Below are positions 1 to 8,667 of a DNA stretch of 64,000 bases, piece by piece. Location of the stretch: NCBI RefSeq assembly GCF_001277345.1, contig NZ_LIUT01000001.1, positions 3,107,045 to 3,171,044 on the forward strand, in the 5' to 3' direction. A model generated the notes under the pieces. The model was given only the letters and a program-made list of their open reading frames with translations. It was not told where the DNA came from and did no database searches. Each line of letters begins with the position of its first letter. Within the stretch, counting starts at the first letter, position 1. The DNA is from Paenibacillus solani. Lineage in GTDB: Bacteria > Bacillota > Bacilli > Paenibacillales > Paenibacillaceae. The position numbers were made by a program, and so were the translations under genes.

Positions 1-74
1 TCCTTCGTAAATTTAGTCATAAAAAACTGCACCTCCAACTGTTAGAGTGTGTCTAACAATTGGGGTGCAGTTCA
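1..74 (-). mobile_element. End of an IS3-type insertion sequence with the start of its transposase gene, cut by the window edge
   Basis: A near-perfect inverted repeat (25-46 with 51-72) lies just upstream, on the minus strand, of an ATG at 18-20. The reading frame from this ATG begins Met-Thr-Lys-Phe-Thr-Lys and runs off the window. The outer edge begins TGAACTGCACC. This arrangement of terminal repeat, internal stem-loop and short leader before orfA is what I recall of IS3-family (IS150-like) elements in Bacillales. Only six codons are visible, so the family call rests on the repeat and the layout. The hairpin could also act as a terminator for the gene ending at 93. Confidence 0.5.
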
Positions 75-92
75 TCCATGCTCCGGCTTGTT

Positions 93-740
93 CTATTTCA
101 TGTTATTTTGAATGAATTCTCGCTCCGACTTCTTCAGATACCTTAGTGAATTCTCGAAGGAATATAGGTAGATGGAGCGAAGCATCCTCAGCTTTTCTAC
201 TGAGCCATCCGCGATCACTTGCTTAATGGCCGGAATCATTTGGCTGTTCGTTACTCCGAATTTTCCCGGCTTTACAATATCTTCAATGGCAAGTGGTCGC
301 TCTTCTTTGTCTTCATATAGTTCTTGCTTCAACTCTTGCGTATTGGCTTCATTTAATACTGCTTCCTGCTGTGACGAATCTTCTTGCTGATATTTGCTAT
401 CCCCTTGTTCAGGGACGATCTCCTGTTCCTCTTGAATAATCGGCTTTTCATTTGAATTCTCATTAGCTACCTCAATTGGAGTTGATTCTTCCATAACCGA
501 GACTAGCTTTTCTTGTTGAGTTTGTTCTTGCCCTGTCTCTTCACGAACTTGAACTTCTTCTGCCTGATGCTCAATACTTATCTGCTCATTTTCACTTTGA
601 GGCTGTTCTGGCATCATTTGTTCACCTTCCAGTCTAACCTGATTACTTCCACGGCTGTTTATGCCTGAAAGCCTATTCTTATTTGCCATCGCTCCAACTC
701 CCATAAAACCGTATTTTTCTTGAGTCGGTCTTATCAACAT
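93..740 (-). CDS. Hypothetical Glu/Gln-rich protein
   Basis: This is a 215-residue protein of unknown function. Residues about 40-145 are very rich in Glu and Gln with few hydrophobic residues and are probably disordered. The last 60 residues are more regular, with basic and aromatic positions (IYLYSFENSLRYLKK) that suggest a small folded domain of helices. There is no signal peptide or membrane segment. A second good start lies at 689 (Met-Ala-Asn-Lys-Asn) behind GGAGTTGGAGCG, giving 198 residues; the longer start has AGGA six bases upstream. The gene ends beside the IS3-like element. I do not recognise the family. Confidence 0.6.
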   Translation of the reverse strand: MLIRPTQEKYGFMGVGAMANKNRLSGINSRGSNQVRLEGEQMMPEQPQSENEQISIEHQAEEVQVREETGQEQTQQEKLVSVMEESTPIEVANENSNEKPIIQEEQEIVPEQGDSKYQQEDSSQQEAVLNEANTQELKQELYEDKEERPLAIEDIVKPGKFGVTNSQMIPAIKQVIADGSVEKLRMLRSIYLYSFENSLRYLKKSEREFIQNNMK

Positions 741-860
741 GCTTGATCCTCATACACTATTTCTTCCGCTAAAACAGTAACTATATTGCTATGTATCTTC
801 ATTAATAAGTCAAAATTAAGCCTCCTAATGAATTTCTACACTACAGGCTCATAAAACTTA

Positions 861-1094
861 TTAAAATGAAGTTATACTGAATGCTTTACGACAGTTTTCC
901 CAATCCCTACCGATTGTCCAAGGGTTCTTCCTTATCCAGGTTACAGTCTGCTCCGGCATAAACTGTTCTGTGGTTATCTCTATCCGAATGATTTGTTCTG
1001 GACTCAAACTCGTAGATGTTGTAAAATTTGATCTTTGCCCGTTCACTAGGCGCCAAATCCAGCGGCGCACATCGTTTGCTTCGTTCCTCTTCAC
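861..1094 (-). CDS. Possible small hypothetical protein
   Basis: An open frame of 77 codons starting with GTG. The C-terminal half is rich in Trp and charged residues (VTWIRKNPWTIGRDWENC), which looks protein-like, but the ribosome binding site is weak and no family is recognised. It may be a remnant of a longer gene. The nearby IS end suggests local rearrangement. Confidence 0.3.
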   Translation of the reverse strand: MKRNEANDVRRWIWRLVNGQRSNFTTSTSLSPEQIIRIEITTEQFMPEQTVTWIRKNPWTIGRDWENCRKAFSITSF

Positions 1095-1397
1095 TTCTCG
1101 TTATAAAAATGCAACTCTCATATTAACCTTTTTTTGCTGAATGGCATCTGCAAATAACGGGGACAATATACCTTAAATCAAATCTTGCAGTTGTACAAGG
1201 AATCCAGCTGTTCCTTTTATTCTCCACAATTCGGACAATTCTTCATTTCATTCGTTCTCCTCTTCGATTGGTATATGTTGCTACTTCCAAATAGATCATA
1301 TCACAAAAAAATAGATATTTACATCTTTTTGTAGAGTATGCTCCGTGGACGCCCAATTACAAACACAATGATAATGATTACAAAAAGAGGTATTGCC

Positions 1398-1646
1398 TTG
1401 AAATCAGAAGCAATTTTTGGCCAAGTATTAAAGAACATTCGCAAGGAGCAGAAGGTAAGCCAAGAAGAACTGGCGTTCCGCAGTAATCTTGATCGAACAT
1501 ACATATCTATGCTTGAACGAGGAATTCACCAACCAACTTTAAATTCATTGCTTGCGATTGCTGCGGCGCTGGATATGAAGGCTGCTGAGTTGGTAGGATT
1601 GGTTGAGGAGCAAGTAAACCTAAAAAACGGAGAGTCCCTTGAGTAG
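1398..1646 (+). CDS. XRE-family helix-turn-helix regulator, similar to restriction-modification controller proteins
   Basis: A small DNA-binding protein of about 82 residues consisting of one Cro/C1-type HTH domain; the recognition helix region reads QEELAFRSNLDRTYISMLERG. The TTG at 1398 is chosen because AAGAGG lies seven bases before it; the upstream ATGs have no such site. Size and sequence recall C proteins that time expression of restriction-modification systems, but no methylase or nuclease gene lies nearby, so it is an orphan. A weak promoter (TGGACG 1346, GATAAT 1370) and an A/T-rich imperfect palindrome (about 1304-1332) lie upstream and could be its operator. The rest of the 1095-1397 gap shows nothing else. 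Confidence 0.8.
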   Translation: MKSEAIFGQVLKNIRKEQKVSQEELAFRSNLDRTYISMLERGIHQPTLNSLLAIAAALDMKAAELVGLVEEQVNLKNGESLE

Positions 1647-1660
1647 GACTCTCCGTTTCT
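1626..1660 (+). terminator. Rho-independent terminator overlapping the XRE gene stop
   Basis: A 13-bp stem (AAACGGAGAGTCC with GGACTCTCCGTTT) followed by a T-rich tract. The stop codon of the XRE gene sits in the loop, so the last codons are part of the left arm. Confidence 0.85.
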
Positions 1661-1990
1661 TAATTTTAAGAACTCTGCTTTGCCAAAGGTTTGCTGTATA
1701 AAGCCAATTACTAAAAGATATAAATAAAACCAACATATATGTCGGTCAAATATTTCCACTATCGGACCGGCGATTTCGCGATCTGGTCTACCAGATTGCG
1801 CTCCAGCAACTCATGACTTCATTTTTGCTAAAGCGTAGAACCAGAAGAATCAAACATCTGTTTTATCTCAACTGCAGGATTGGATCTCTAGTTTACCTAG
1901 TTACATCAAGGGTTCGTTTAATTGTTTAAATAGCGAAAGTTGAGATGAAGTTAAATCAGGTCTGACCAACTAAAGGACTCAATGCACTGA
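1661..1990. other. Intergenic stretch without a recognisable gene
   Basis: No open frame with a ribosome binding site and no RNA gene was found. The part from 1760 to 1830 is less AT-rich than its surroundings and may be decayed coding sequence, but I could not match it to a family. Confidence 0.4.
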
Positions 1991-3001
1991 TCACTCCAAT
2001 ACCCCAATAGTTTCCCATTTAAACGAAATTTCTGAACGGATACCTGCTTCATCAGCTAGATCTATCAACGCTTGTTGCAAATCCTCTTTGTTTACGTAAA
2101 CATAGGGACTTTTCCAACTGGATTCCAACTGCAATGAACGAATCTGATTCGGTTTGATTTTCGGGAAATTATAGACCCATTGTTGAAGATCAGATTCAGG
2201 AATATCAGACTTCACATTTTCACCGATAATGTCCAATACGTTTCCCCATTGGGAAATCCCTTGAAAATCCCCCAATTTCTCAATGATCTGCTTGATCACT
2301 TGCTGCTGTCGATCGTTACGTGCGAAATCGGAGGACTCCCGAGTCCCTTGATTTGATTTACGATACCTGACATAGTCGAGCACTTGTTGACCATCAAGAG
2401 TCTGCAAGCCCTTTTTTAAATCGATATGCGTTCCGTCGGCGGAATCGTTATATTTCATATCCATGTCGACATCGATTTGCAGTCCGCCAAGTGCGTCCAC
2501 CGTCTGCCGTAAGGCATCAAAATTCAACACGACCATATGATCAATTGGAAAACCTAGCAAATCAGAGAAAAAACGTTTTGTATTAGGAATAGCCTCTGAC
2601 TTATCCTTTATATAGTAATATGCATAATAATAATTGGATTTATGAGCAGGCAACGATTTAGGTTTTAGCAGCAAATCACGCGGCAGGGACAACAAACTAG
2701 CAGATTGGGTTTGTGGATTGAAACTGACAAGCATAAGAACATCTGTATTCATCACCCCACCACCACCATCCCGACTATCTACACCCGCCAAAAGAAATGT
2801 CATGGGTTGAATCGATTCCTTCTTTACATAATCAATCGGATCATCAGCCAGCTTTGGAGCTGCCACACGTTGAATCGCAGCATCCGCCTTATAATATATA
2901 TACCCCGCATAGATTCCAACTCCAAGTATCAGGACGCTTATAACAAGGTAAATGCTCATCATAACTTTACGAATTGCTTTTCTCTTAGGTTTGATAGACA
3001 T
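1991..3001 (-). CDS. LytR-CpsA-Psr (LCP) family cell-wall polymer ligase
   Basis: LCP proteins transfer undecaprenyl-phosphate-linked polymers such as teichoic acids to peptidoglycan outside the membrane. The protein has a basic N terminus, one membrane segment (about residues 14-36) and an extracellular LCP domain with the family motifs: a GVDSRDGG loop, NTDVLMLVSFNP, SLPRDLL, and a YVRYR followed by DFARNDRQQQ. These carry the Arg and Asp residues that bind the pyrophosphate lipid. The ATG at 3001 is preferred over the GTG at 3013 because GGAGG lies directly before it. It is the last gene of a likely operon with the PAP2 phosphatase (28-base gap) and the SEDS protein, all acting on undecaprenyl lipids. 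Confidence 0.9.
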   Translation of the reverse strand: MSIKPKRKAIRKVMMSIYLVISVLILGVGIYAGYIYYKADAAIQRVAAPKLADDPIDYVKKESIQPMTFLLAGVDSRDGGGGVMNTDVLMLVSFNPQTQSASLLSLPRDLLLKPKSLPAHKSNYYYAYYYIKDKSEAIPNTKRFFSDLLGFPIDHMVVLNFDALRQTVDALGGLQIDVDMDMKYNDSADGTHIDLKKGLQTLDGQQVLDYVRYRKSNQGTRESSDFARNDRQQQVIKQIIEKLGDFQGISQWGNVLDIIGENVKSDIPESDLQQWVYNFPKIKPNQIRSLQLESSWKSPYVYVNKEDLQQALIDLADEAGIRSEISFKWETIGVLE

Positions 3002-3029
3002 AATTTCCTCCACTCAATTCTAATAATAT

Positions 3030-3644
3030 TCAATTTTTGAGTTTAGAAGCTTTTTTATAACTTTTCCAAATATTTTTCTCGATTTTTTCATAAAGATTGA
3101 TGCCAGCGTTCAAACATTTATGAGCTACAGACCATCGATGAACCATTTGATAAACCATAAATGCACTAATTACACCAATAAATGCTCCTGTGATGACATC
3201 AAAAGGATAATGAACACCATTCCAAATTCGGGAGAATGAGATCAAACCTGCCAATACAAGCCAAATTACGCCATCTTTCTTACGAAACAACCATATACCT
3301 GTTGCGATTACAAAGGCTCCAATCGAATGATCGCTTGGAAATGAAGCGTTAGGGGCATGTTCAATTAATTGGTTAACCGTATGATGGACAAAAGGCCTAT
3401 CCCTATAAAAAAAGTGAGAAAGTATACTACCAACACCAAATCCAACACAAGCTGACGAAAGAGTTGTTATCACCATTTGCCTGTTCTTATGGATGCGAGT
3501 AAACCAATAAACAATAATCCCCAGGTAAAAGAGGTATTCCGCTTTTTCTGATAAAAATCGCATGAATGGATTTAATGCAGAGAATGTTACTGCCATTTGA
3601 TTGATGAATTGAAATACGAGATCATCTGTTTGAGAAATGCCCAA
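3030..3644 (-). CDS. PAP2-family phosphatase, probable undecaprenyl-pyrophosphate phosphatase (BcrC-like)
   Basis: A 204-residue membrane protein with five or six membrane segments. The phosphatase signature is present: YRDRP near residue 80, PSDHS near residue 103, and SRIWNGVHYPFDV near residue 138, where the His residues are catalytic. BcrC-type enzymes recycle undecaprenyl pyrophosphate and give bacitracin tolerance; other PAP2 enzymes act on phosphatidate or phosphatidylglycerol phosphate, so the substrate is inferred. The start is TTG behind an AGCAGG site. The gene lies 16 bases downstream of the SEDS gene and 28 bases upstream of the LCP gene. Confidence 0.85.
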   Translation of the reverse strand: MGISQTDDLVFQFINQMAVTFSALNPFMRFLSEKAEYLFYLGIIVYWFTRIHKNRQMVITTLSSACVGFGVGSILSHFFYRDRPFVHHTVNQLIEHAPNASFPSDHSIGAFVIATGIWLFRKKDGVIWLVLAGLISFSRIWNGVHYPFDVITGAFIGVISAFMVYQMVHRWSVAHKCLNAGINLYEKIEKNIWKSYKKASKLKN

Positions 3645-3660
3645 TTTCTTAACCTGCTTT

Positions 3661-4815
3661 CTATTTATGTAATAATAAGGTTGTCTTTAGTTCATCTATA
3701 TAGATATCGTTTTTATGAAATTTGACACTTAACACCAAACCAATTGCAATCATATTACTAAGTAGTGAGCTGCCTCCATAACTTATGAACGGTAAGGAAA
3801 TACCCGTCAGGGGTACCAAACCGATATGCATGCCTATATTAACGAAAATTTGAAAGACTAACATTCCTATAAGCCCGGTAACAAGATATGACCCTGCAAG
3901 TTCTCTACTATCTTTGACGATATGAACCATACGATATATGAGAAGGAAATATAACAGTAACAGCACCGCAGAACCCAAAAAACCATATTCCTCGCCTATG
4001 ACCGCATAGATCGAATCGGAATACGCATAAGGAACAAACCCTCTACGTAAAAAAGATACGTCACTTCCAGTCAATCCTCCCAAAGCTATCGCATATTGTG
4101 CGTTTTTAACATGCCATGATTTATCGGGATCGCTGGCTGGGTCAAGAAAACTCTGAATTCTTGACATTTGATGAGGCTCAACAATCTTGGATAACAATTC
4201 GAAATTGGCATAGTATAGCCATAATATGATGCCTACCGTAATGATCATAATACTGATGAACAGAATCATATATAATGAACGGATGTTACCCATCCACAGC
4301 ATACTAAGCAGTGCACCCACAAAAACTAGAGAAGTGCCTAAATCCGGCTGCTGCATGATTAAGATGATAGGAATCATGAAAATGATACAAATCGGTAATA
4401 TATCTTGAACAATACGAAGCTGAGCTCCCTCTCGCTTGCCTAATAAATGAGCAATCAGAAGCACTGTAAATAATTTAGCTAATTCAGATGGTTGAAGCTG
4501 AAAACTTCCAATACTTAGCCAACGAACAGCACCGTTAATGTTCTCTCCGGTAAACTTGACAAGAACCAGCATCCCTATGCCAATTCCATAGAGAACGTAG
4601 GATATCTTACCTAACAGAACTTTATAATCTAACAATGCGAGTACCAGCATAGGAATGCAGAATGCACCGAATAGATATAAATAACTTATGTGAAGGCCTT
4701 CTAAATTCGTATCCACTGTGGCTCCATAAATAGCAATCGTACCAATGGCAACAAGACACAATATAATGAACAGCATGGATTTATCTAGTTTTGAAATTAT
4801 GTGGGTTATAAACAT
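3661..4815 (-). CDS. SEDS-family protein (RodA/FtsW/SpoVE-like peptidoglycan glycosyltransferase)
   Basis: SEDS proteins polymerise lipid II into glycan strands. This protein of about 384 residues has roughly ten membrane segments and the family landmarks: GAVRWLSIGSFQLQPSELAK in the first third, QQPDLGTS in the middle, and SFISYGGSS-like LPFISYGGSSLLSN near the end. The ATG at 4815 follows AGAGG; a longer frame to 4854 lacks such a site. RodA and FtsW normally work with a class B penicillin-binding protein, and none is encoded here. The 215-base gap to the upstream lipoprotein gene (4816-5030) holds only a short hairpin and probably a promoter. Confidence 0.88.
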   Translation of the reverse strand: MFITHIISKLDKSMLFIILCLVAIGTIAIYGATVDTNLEGLHISYLYLFGAFCIPMLVLALLDYKVLLGKISYVLYGIGIGMLVLVKFTGENINGAVRWLSIGSFQLQPSELAKLFTVLLIAHLLGKREGAQLRIVQDILPICIIFMIPIILIMQQPDLGTSLVFVGALLSMLWMGNIRSLYMILFISIMIITVGIILWLYYANFELLSKIVEPHQMSRIQSFLDPASDPDKSWHVKNAQYAIALGGLTGSDVSFLRRGFVPYAYSDSIYAVIGEEYGFLGSAVLLLLYFLLIYRMVHIVKDSRELAGSYLVTGLIGMLVFQIFVNIGMHIGLVPLTGISLPFISYGGSSLLSNMIAIGLVLSVKFHKNDIYIDELKTTLLLHK

Positions 4816-5030
4816 GATGAGTACCTCTATTTTGTTGAATTTCTGTAGGAACACCCCTAAAAATGAACATCACAAATAATCCGATGAGCGAACATACGCC
4901 TTGTTTCATGACGTAGTGCTACGGACTATTGTGTTTTATGATGGCCATCGGAGACAATCAGGTCGGCCCTTATTTTACCGTTCAAATCATAGGACACCTC
5001 CCTCTTGTTAACTACAATCCTTGGGAAGGA

Positions 5031-5564
5031 TTACTCAAGATCGAACTTACCGTGATACTCCTTCTTGGATAACAGCATCAATTTATCTTCACTCAAGCCA
5101 TAAATGTCCAGACCATTTCCTGCAGCCCCTAATGACCAGCCAAGCACGAGCTCGGATCGACCGTCCTCATCGATATCTGGAAATCCAGCATACTCCAAGC
5201 CGTAACCAAAGCCCTTGATTTCCGATACGATTCGCCACTCCTCATTATCTTGCTTAAATAGCGCCGCTTTTAACATTTTACCTGTCGCTTTATTCTCTTC
5301 ATATACAACGACAGCCTCATCGATACCGTCCCCGTCCATATCTCCGAACGAGATATCATTACCGTCTTTTCCCTGCGTGGGAACTAACAATTGAACCTCG
5401 TCAGGTAGTAATTTGATAAGTTCATGGCTGATTTTGTCTCGCTGAATACTTGCTTCTGATAACGGAGGCTTAATCATATCTATTGGTGTTGCGGGAATCC
5501 CACATCCTCCGAGCAACAATAACGCAGTCGATATGAAACCTATTCTAATGAGTTTGTTGAGCAT
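5031..5564 (-). CDS. Lipoprotein with FG-GAP/VCBS-like repeats
   Basis: A predicted lipoprotein of about 177 residues with a signal peptide and the lipobox LLGGC. Two calcium-loop-like motifs, DMDGDGIDEAVV and DIDEDGRSELVL, resemble FG-GAP or VCBS repeats of beta-propeller proteins, although two repeats are too few for a full propeller. The ATG at 5564 is chosen because it starts directly at the signal peptide; the AGGAG is 12 bases away, and an in-frame TTG at 5591 is the alternative. It lies 66 bases downstream of a histidine kinase gene, so it may be an output or an accessory sensor of that system. Confidence 0.75.
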   Translation of the reverse strand: MLNKLIRIGFISTALLLLGGCGIPATPIDMIKPPLSEASIQRDKISHELIKLLPDEVQLLVPTQGKDGNDISFGDMDGDGIDEAVVVYEENKATGKMLKAALFKQDNEEWRIVSEIKGFGYGLEYAGFPDIDEDGRSELVLGWSLGAAGNGLDIYGLSEDKLMLLSKKEYHGKFDLE

Positions 5565-5630
5565 TCCGATTACCAACTCCTCGATTGTCAAGGTTATTTA
5601 CTATTCTATCTTTGAAAGGGAACGAAGTGG

Positions 5631-7040
5631 TTATGAAATAGTTAAATTTATTTTTTCTTTTATCGGCAAGTAGATCTGGACTGTCATACCCTTACCTACC
5701 TCACTAATTATGCGTAATTCTCCATGATGTAACTTAATGATCTCATCTGATATCGATAGACCCAGACCACTGCCAGGTGCATGTGGATCAACTTTGTAAA
5801 ATTTTTGCAGCACATTCTCTAGATCCTCCTCTGCGATTCCTGAGCCAGTGTCCTCAACGGTAATAACGACTTGTTCTTGAGCTGTATAAGCGTGTACAAG
5901 AATTCGACCAGTGGCATCTGTAAATTTGAGTGAATTATCAATTAAATTAATTAGTACTTGCTTCAAACGATTCTCGTCTGCATGAATGTTAGGGAGATTC
6001 TCCTCTGCTTGTATTTCGAGTGAGACTCCTTGCCGAGCAGCTCTTGGGGCAAGTTGTCTACCCACATGATGCAATAATTCTGATAGATGGACAGGTGCTG
6101 AGTGTATGACAATCCTTCCGTTATCCAGTTTAGAGAAATCTAACAGTTCTTCCACCAAACAAGTTAACCTGTCGCTTTCTGATTCAATAATATCCAATCC
6201 TTCTTTAAGGATTTGCTCGTTGTGATTCCCACTCGATTTCAGCGTGATGGCCCAGCCTTTAATTGACGTTAATGGCGTTCGCAGTTCGTGGGACACGGAT
6301 GAAATAAAATCATTTTTAAGCTGTTCGCTCTTCAAAATTCTACCTGCCATCATATTTAACGTATCAGCCAAAGAACCCAGCTCATCCTGATAGCGTTTAT
6401 GTACTCTTATGCTGAAGTCTCCTTCTGTCATCTGATCTGCCGCCTGTTTAAGATCCTTAATTGATCTCGTTATGGTCCGAGACAACAATAGTCCAAGAAC
6501 GGTAACAATCGCAAGAACAAACAGACCTACACAGATCAGTACGATTGAAATACGATTAACTGTCTGTAGTGTTTCAGTCAAGGAAGTGACAAATCTGACT
6601 TCTCCCACGATGATATCATTGGCTCGTAAGGGATAAGATACCGCTAATATCGCTTCTTGGGTGGAAGGGTCCTTGCCCCTCCATGTGCCGGGTTGTCCTT
6701 GGAGTGCAGTTCGTACATCTAAATACGTAGTCATGTCATTGCCGCCTGGAAGTCCGGTAGAGTCCTGCAAAAGTCGGCCTGAGGAATTAATAATCTGTAC
6801 TTGCGCATCCGAGTTATGTGCAAACCCCTTTAATAATCGATACGATTGTTTCTCCAGATCTTCATCGGCAAAATATTGCTGAAAAAAAGAAGCAGACAGC
6901 TCCGCTTGATTCATCAGAATCCGCTCAACATTATGAAGATAATAATATCTCACGTAAACCATGAGAAAAATCTCAAGAATGAGAACAGTGATACAGATGA
7001 CCACAAAATAACTTCCTACTAATCTTTTCTGAATACCCAC
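5631..7040 (-). CDS. Sensor histidine kinase with HAMP domain
   Basis: A 469-residue membrane kinase. It has membrane segments at about 9-30 and 164-187 enclosing an extracellular sensor of about 130 residues, a HAMP domain (about 188-240), a HisKA dimerisation domain with phospho-accepting His251 (SVSHELRTPLTS), and an HATPase domain with the N box (NLIDNSLKF) and G boxes (DTGSGI, GSGLGLSI). It starts with GTG four bases after the regulator stop, behind AGGAAGGACGG, so the two are cotranslated. The domain order is that of the PhoR/WalK/ResE group. The position before envelope genes suggests it senses wall or envelope state, which is inference. Confidence 0.92.
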   Translation of the reverse strand: MGIQKRLVGSYFVVICITVLILEIFLMVYVRYYYLHNVERILMNQAELSASFFQQYFADEDLEKQSYRLLKGFAHNSDAQVQIINSSGRLLQDSTGLPGGNDMTTYLDVRTALQGQPGTWRGKDPSTQEAILAVSYPLRANDIIVGEVRFVTSLTETLQTVNRISIVLICVGLFVLAIVTVLGLLLSRTITRSIKDLKQAADQMTEGDFSIRVHKRYQDELGSLADTLNMMAGRILKSEQLKNDFISSVSHELRTPLTSIKGWAITLKSSGNHNEQILKEGLDIIESESDRLTCLVEELLDFSKLDNGRIVIHSAPVHLSELLHHVGRQLAPRAARQGVSLEIQAEENLPNIHADENRLKQVLINLIDNSLKFTDATGRILVHAYTAQEQVVITVEDTGSGIAEEDLENVLQKFYKVDPHAPGSGLGLSISDEIIKLHHGELRIISEVGKGMTVQIYLPIKEKINLTIS

Positions 7041-7043
7041 TTC

Positions 7044-7763
7044 TTAACCGTCCTTCCTGAAGCGATATCCTACTCCCCATACCGTTTCAATCCAATGTGG
7101 CTTGGAGCCATCATCTTCAATCTTTTCCCGTAACTTTCGCACATGAACATCTACTGTTTTAGGATCTCCAACATAATCCTCTCCCCATACGAGATTTAAT
7201 AATTCATTCCGGGATAGTGCTGTATCGGGATGTTCTAGAAAGGTTCTAACTAGTTGAAATTCCTTCGGCGTTAATTCAATAAAGATGTCATGTTTGAACA
7301 CTTTATTGGAATTCAGATCCATCCGAATTGGACCGGATTGAATCACGGATCTTTGCGGTTTTAGAGCAGTTTCTGTTCGGCGCAATATCGCATTAATTCG
7401 TGCTACAAGCTCTAACGGATTAAACGGTTTGACAATATAATCATCAGCTCCGATTTCTAATCCTTTGATCTTGTCCAGATCTTGTCCGCGGGCAGTTAAA
7501 AAGACGATAATGACCGCAGGCTCTATCTCTCTTAACTGTCGGCAGATTTCAAATCCATCAGCATCTGGCAGCATAATGTCCAGAACAACAACATCGGGTC
7601 GATTCGTAGTGAAGAGTTGTATCGCTTCTCCTCCAAATGCAGCCTCACTCACCACAAATCCGTTATTTATTAAATTTATCGATACAAAACGTCTAATATG
7701 TGCATCATCTTCAACAATAAGTACTTGATTACGATTAGCGGTATTTATAGCTTCCACCCCCAT
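7044..7763 (-). CDS. OmpR/PhoB-family response regulator
   Basis: A 239-residue regulator with a receiver domain (acidic pair Glu-Asp-Asp at 18-20, phospho-acceptor Asp62 in VVLDIMLPD, Lys in DYIVKPF) and a C-terminal winged helix with the usual ending (VDVHVRKLREKI, VWGVGYRF). It is the first gene of the operon with the kinase at 7040. The start at 7763 has a weak ribosome binding site; an in-frame GTG two codons later is possible. Confidence 0.92.
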   Translation of the reverse strand: MGVEAINTANRNQVLIVEDDAHIRRFVSINLINNGFVVSEAAFGGEAIQLFTTNRPDVVVLDIMLPDADGFEICRQLREIEPAVIIVFLTARGQDLDKIKGLEIGADDYIVKPFNPLELVARINAILRRTETALKPQRSVIQSGPIRMDLNSNKVFKHDIFIELTPKEFQLVRTFLEHPDTALSRNELLNLVWGEDYVGDPKTVDVHVRKLREKIEDDGSKPHWIETVWGVGYRFRKDG

Positions 7764-8100
7764 AACTCGATTTCTAACACGTAAAAACGCAAAAAAAGCC
7801 CCCCCTGTAAAGAGACAGCCTTGTACTCCGATCCTTATTCTTACCTGTGTAATTATTACATGTGGATATTACTCTAAATTGATTAACTTGTCAAAAGCTT
7901 CTACTGACCAAGGAATCCTGTCAACTGGATTATGAGCGTGTTGCAGCAAATACAGTGACCTTTCCTTGGTAAATCAATTGGGGTATATTATTCGTTGTCA
8001 TTGGGCATATTGCTCCGTAATAAACCAGTACATGTTCTTGAAATTTTATTTAGGCCATTTCCAGCGAGGAGAGAGCAAAGCCGTATCTTAGCAACGGGGA
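7764..8100. other. Upstream region of the response regulator, otherwise empty
   Basis: It holds a small palindrome GCGTAAAAACGC at about 7780-7792 and a GC-rich run beside a poly-A tract, and probably the promoter of the minus-strand operon. No gene was seen up to the IS30 remnant. Confidence 0.4.
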
Positions 8101-8280
8101 TCCAATGAGAACAGCAATGGTCTTTTAAGAGAATTTATTCCCAAAGGTCATGGCTTTGCTGGTATCTCGGATGAAGTGTTAGCTGAGGCCGCTGGCTCAT
8201 CAAAAACCGCCCCCGTAAGTGCTTGAGGTGGAAATCTGCTCACGAAGCCTTTATGGAGGAGTTATCGTACTCAGCTTGAC
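8101..8280 (+). pseudogene. Frameshifted C-terminal remnant of an IS30-family transposase
   Basis: Reading the plus strand gives NENSNGLLREFIPKGHGF and then SDEVLAEAA, which is the C-terminal part of IS30 transposases (the NTNGLLRQYFPKG region). After about 8190 the match moves to another frame: LIKNRPRKCLRWKSAHEAF, then a stop near 8280, again typical of the family. One frameshift and the lack of the N-terminal two thirds show that it is dead. No terminal repeats were recognised. It marks an old insertion between the envelope operon and the enzyme cluster. Confidence 0.8.
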
Positions 8281-8336
8281 AATCCGTCGCAGAAAAAAGG
8301 ACTACTACAGATGAAAGTACACACCCTCAGATAACC

Positions 8337-8594
8337 CTATTGAAAAATTACGTCCACTATTTTGATCACTATTACACACTCGATCGCGAATATAAAAAAA
8401 CAGCTTCCTAAGAAAACAGATAACTTAAACTCACCCCACTGATCCTTCCAGAAACGTCTGCGGAACAAGGAGATGATATCCGGCGTTAACGAGTATTGCA
8501 CCGACTGCTTCAGATCGTCCACATTATCAAAAATCCGTCTGTAGATCCACTTGTATAACGGAATGTTAAGGATAAACAAAACAACATAAACCAC
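8337..8594 (-). CDS. Small hypothetical membrane protein
   Basis: An 85-residue protein with one hydrophobic segment at each end (residues 1-14 and 62-83) and a soluble middle (SLTPDIISLFRRRFWKDQWGEFKL). It starts with GTG without a clear ribosome binding site, so the N terminus may be wrong or truncated. I recall similar small proteins in Bacillales, but no function is known to me. It lies right beside the IS30 remnant. Confidence 0.5.
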   Translation of the reverse strand: MVYVVLFILNIPLYKWIYRRIFDNVDDLKQSVQYSLTPDIISLFRRRFWKDQWGEFKLSVFLGSCFFIFAIECVIVIKIVDVIFQ

Positions 8595-8667
8595 AAGATA
8601 GAGTATACTGCACCATCGCCTTTAACTGTAGTATTTTTCACAAGCTTTATTGTTAATACACTGCTAT

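Noticed and set aside
4816..5030. Possible riboswitch or small gene between SEDS and lipoprotein genes
   Set aside because: A short hairpin (CGTAGTGCTACG) and a 42-codon hydrophobic frame starting near 4911 are visible, but no conserved riboswitch core or good ribosome binding site was found.
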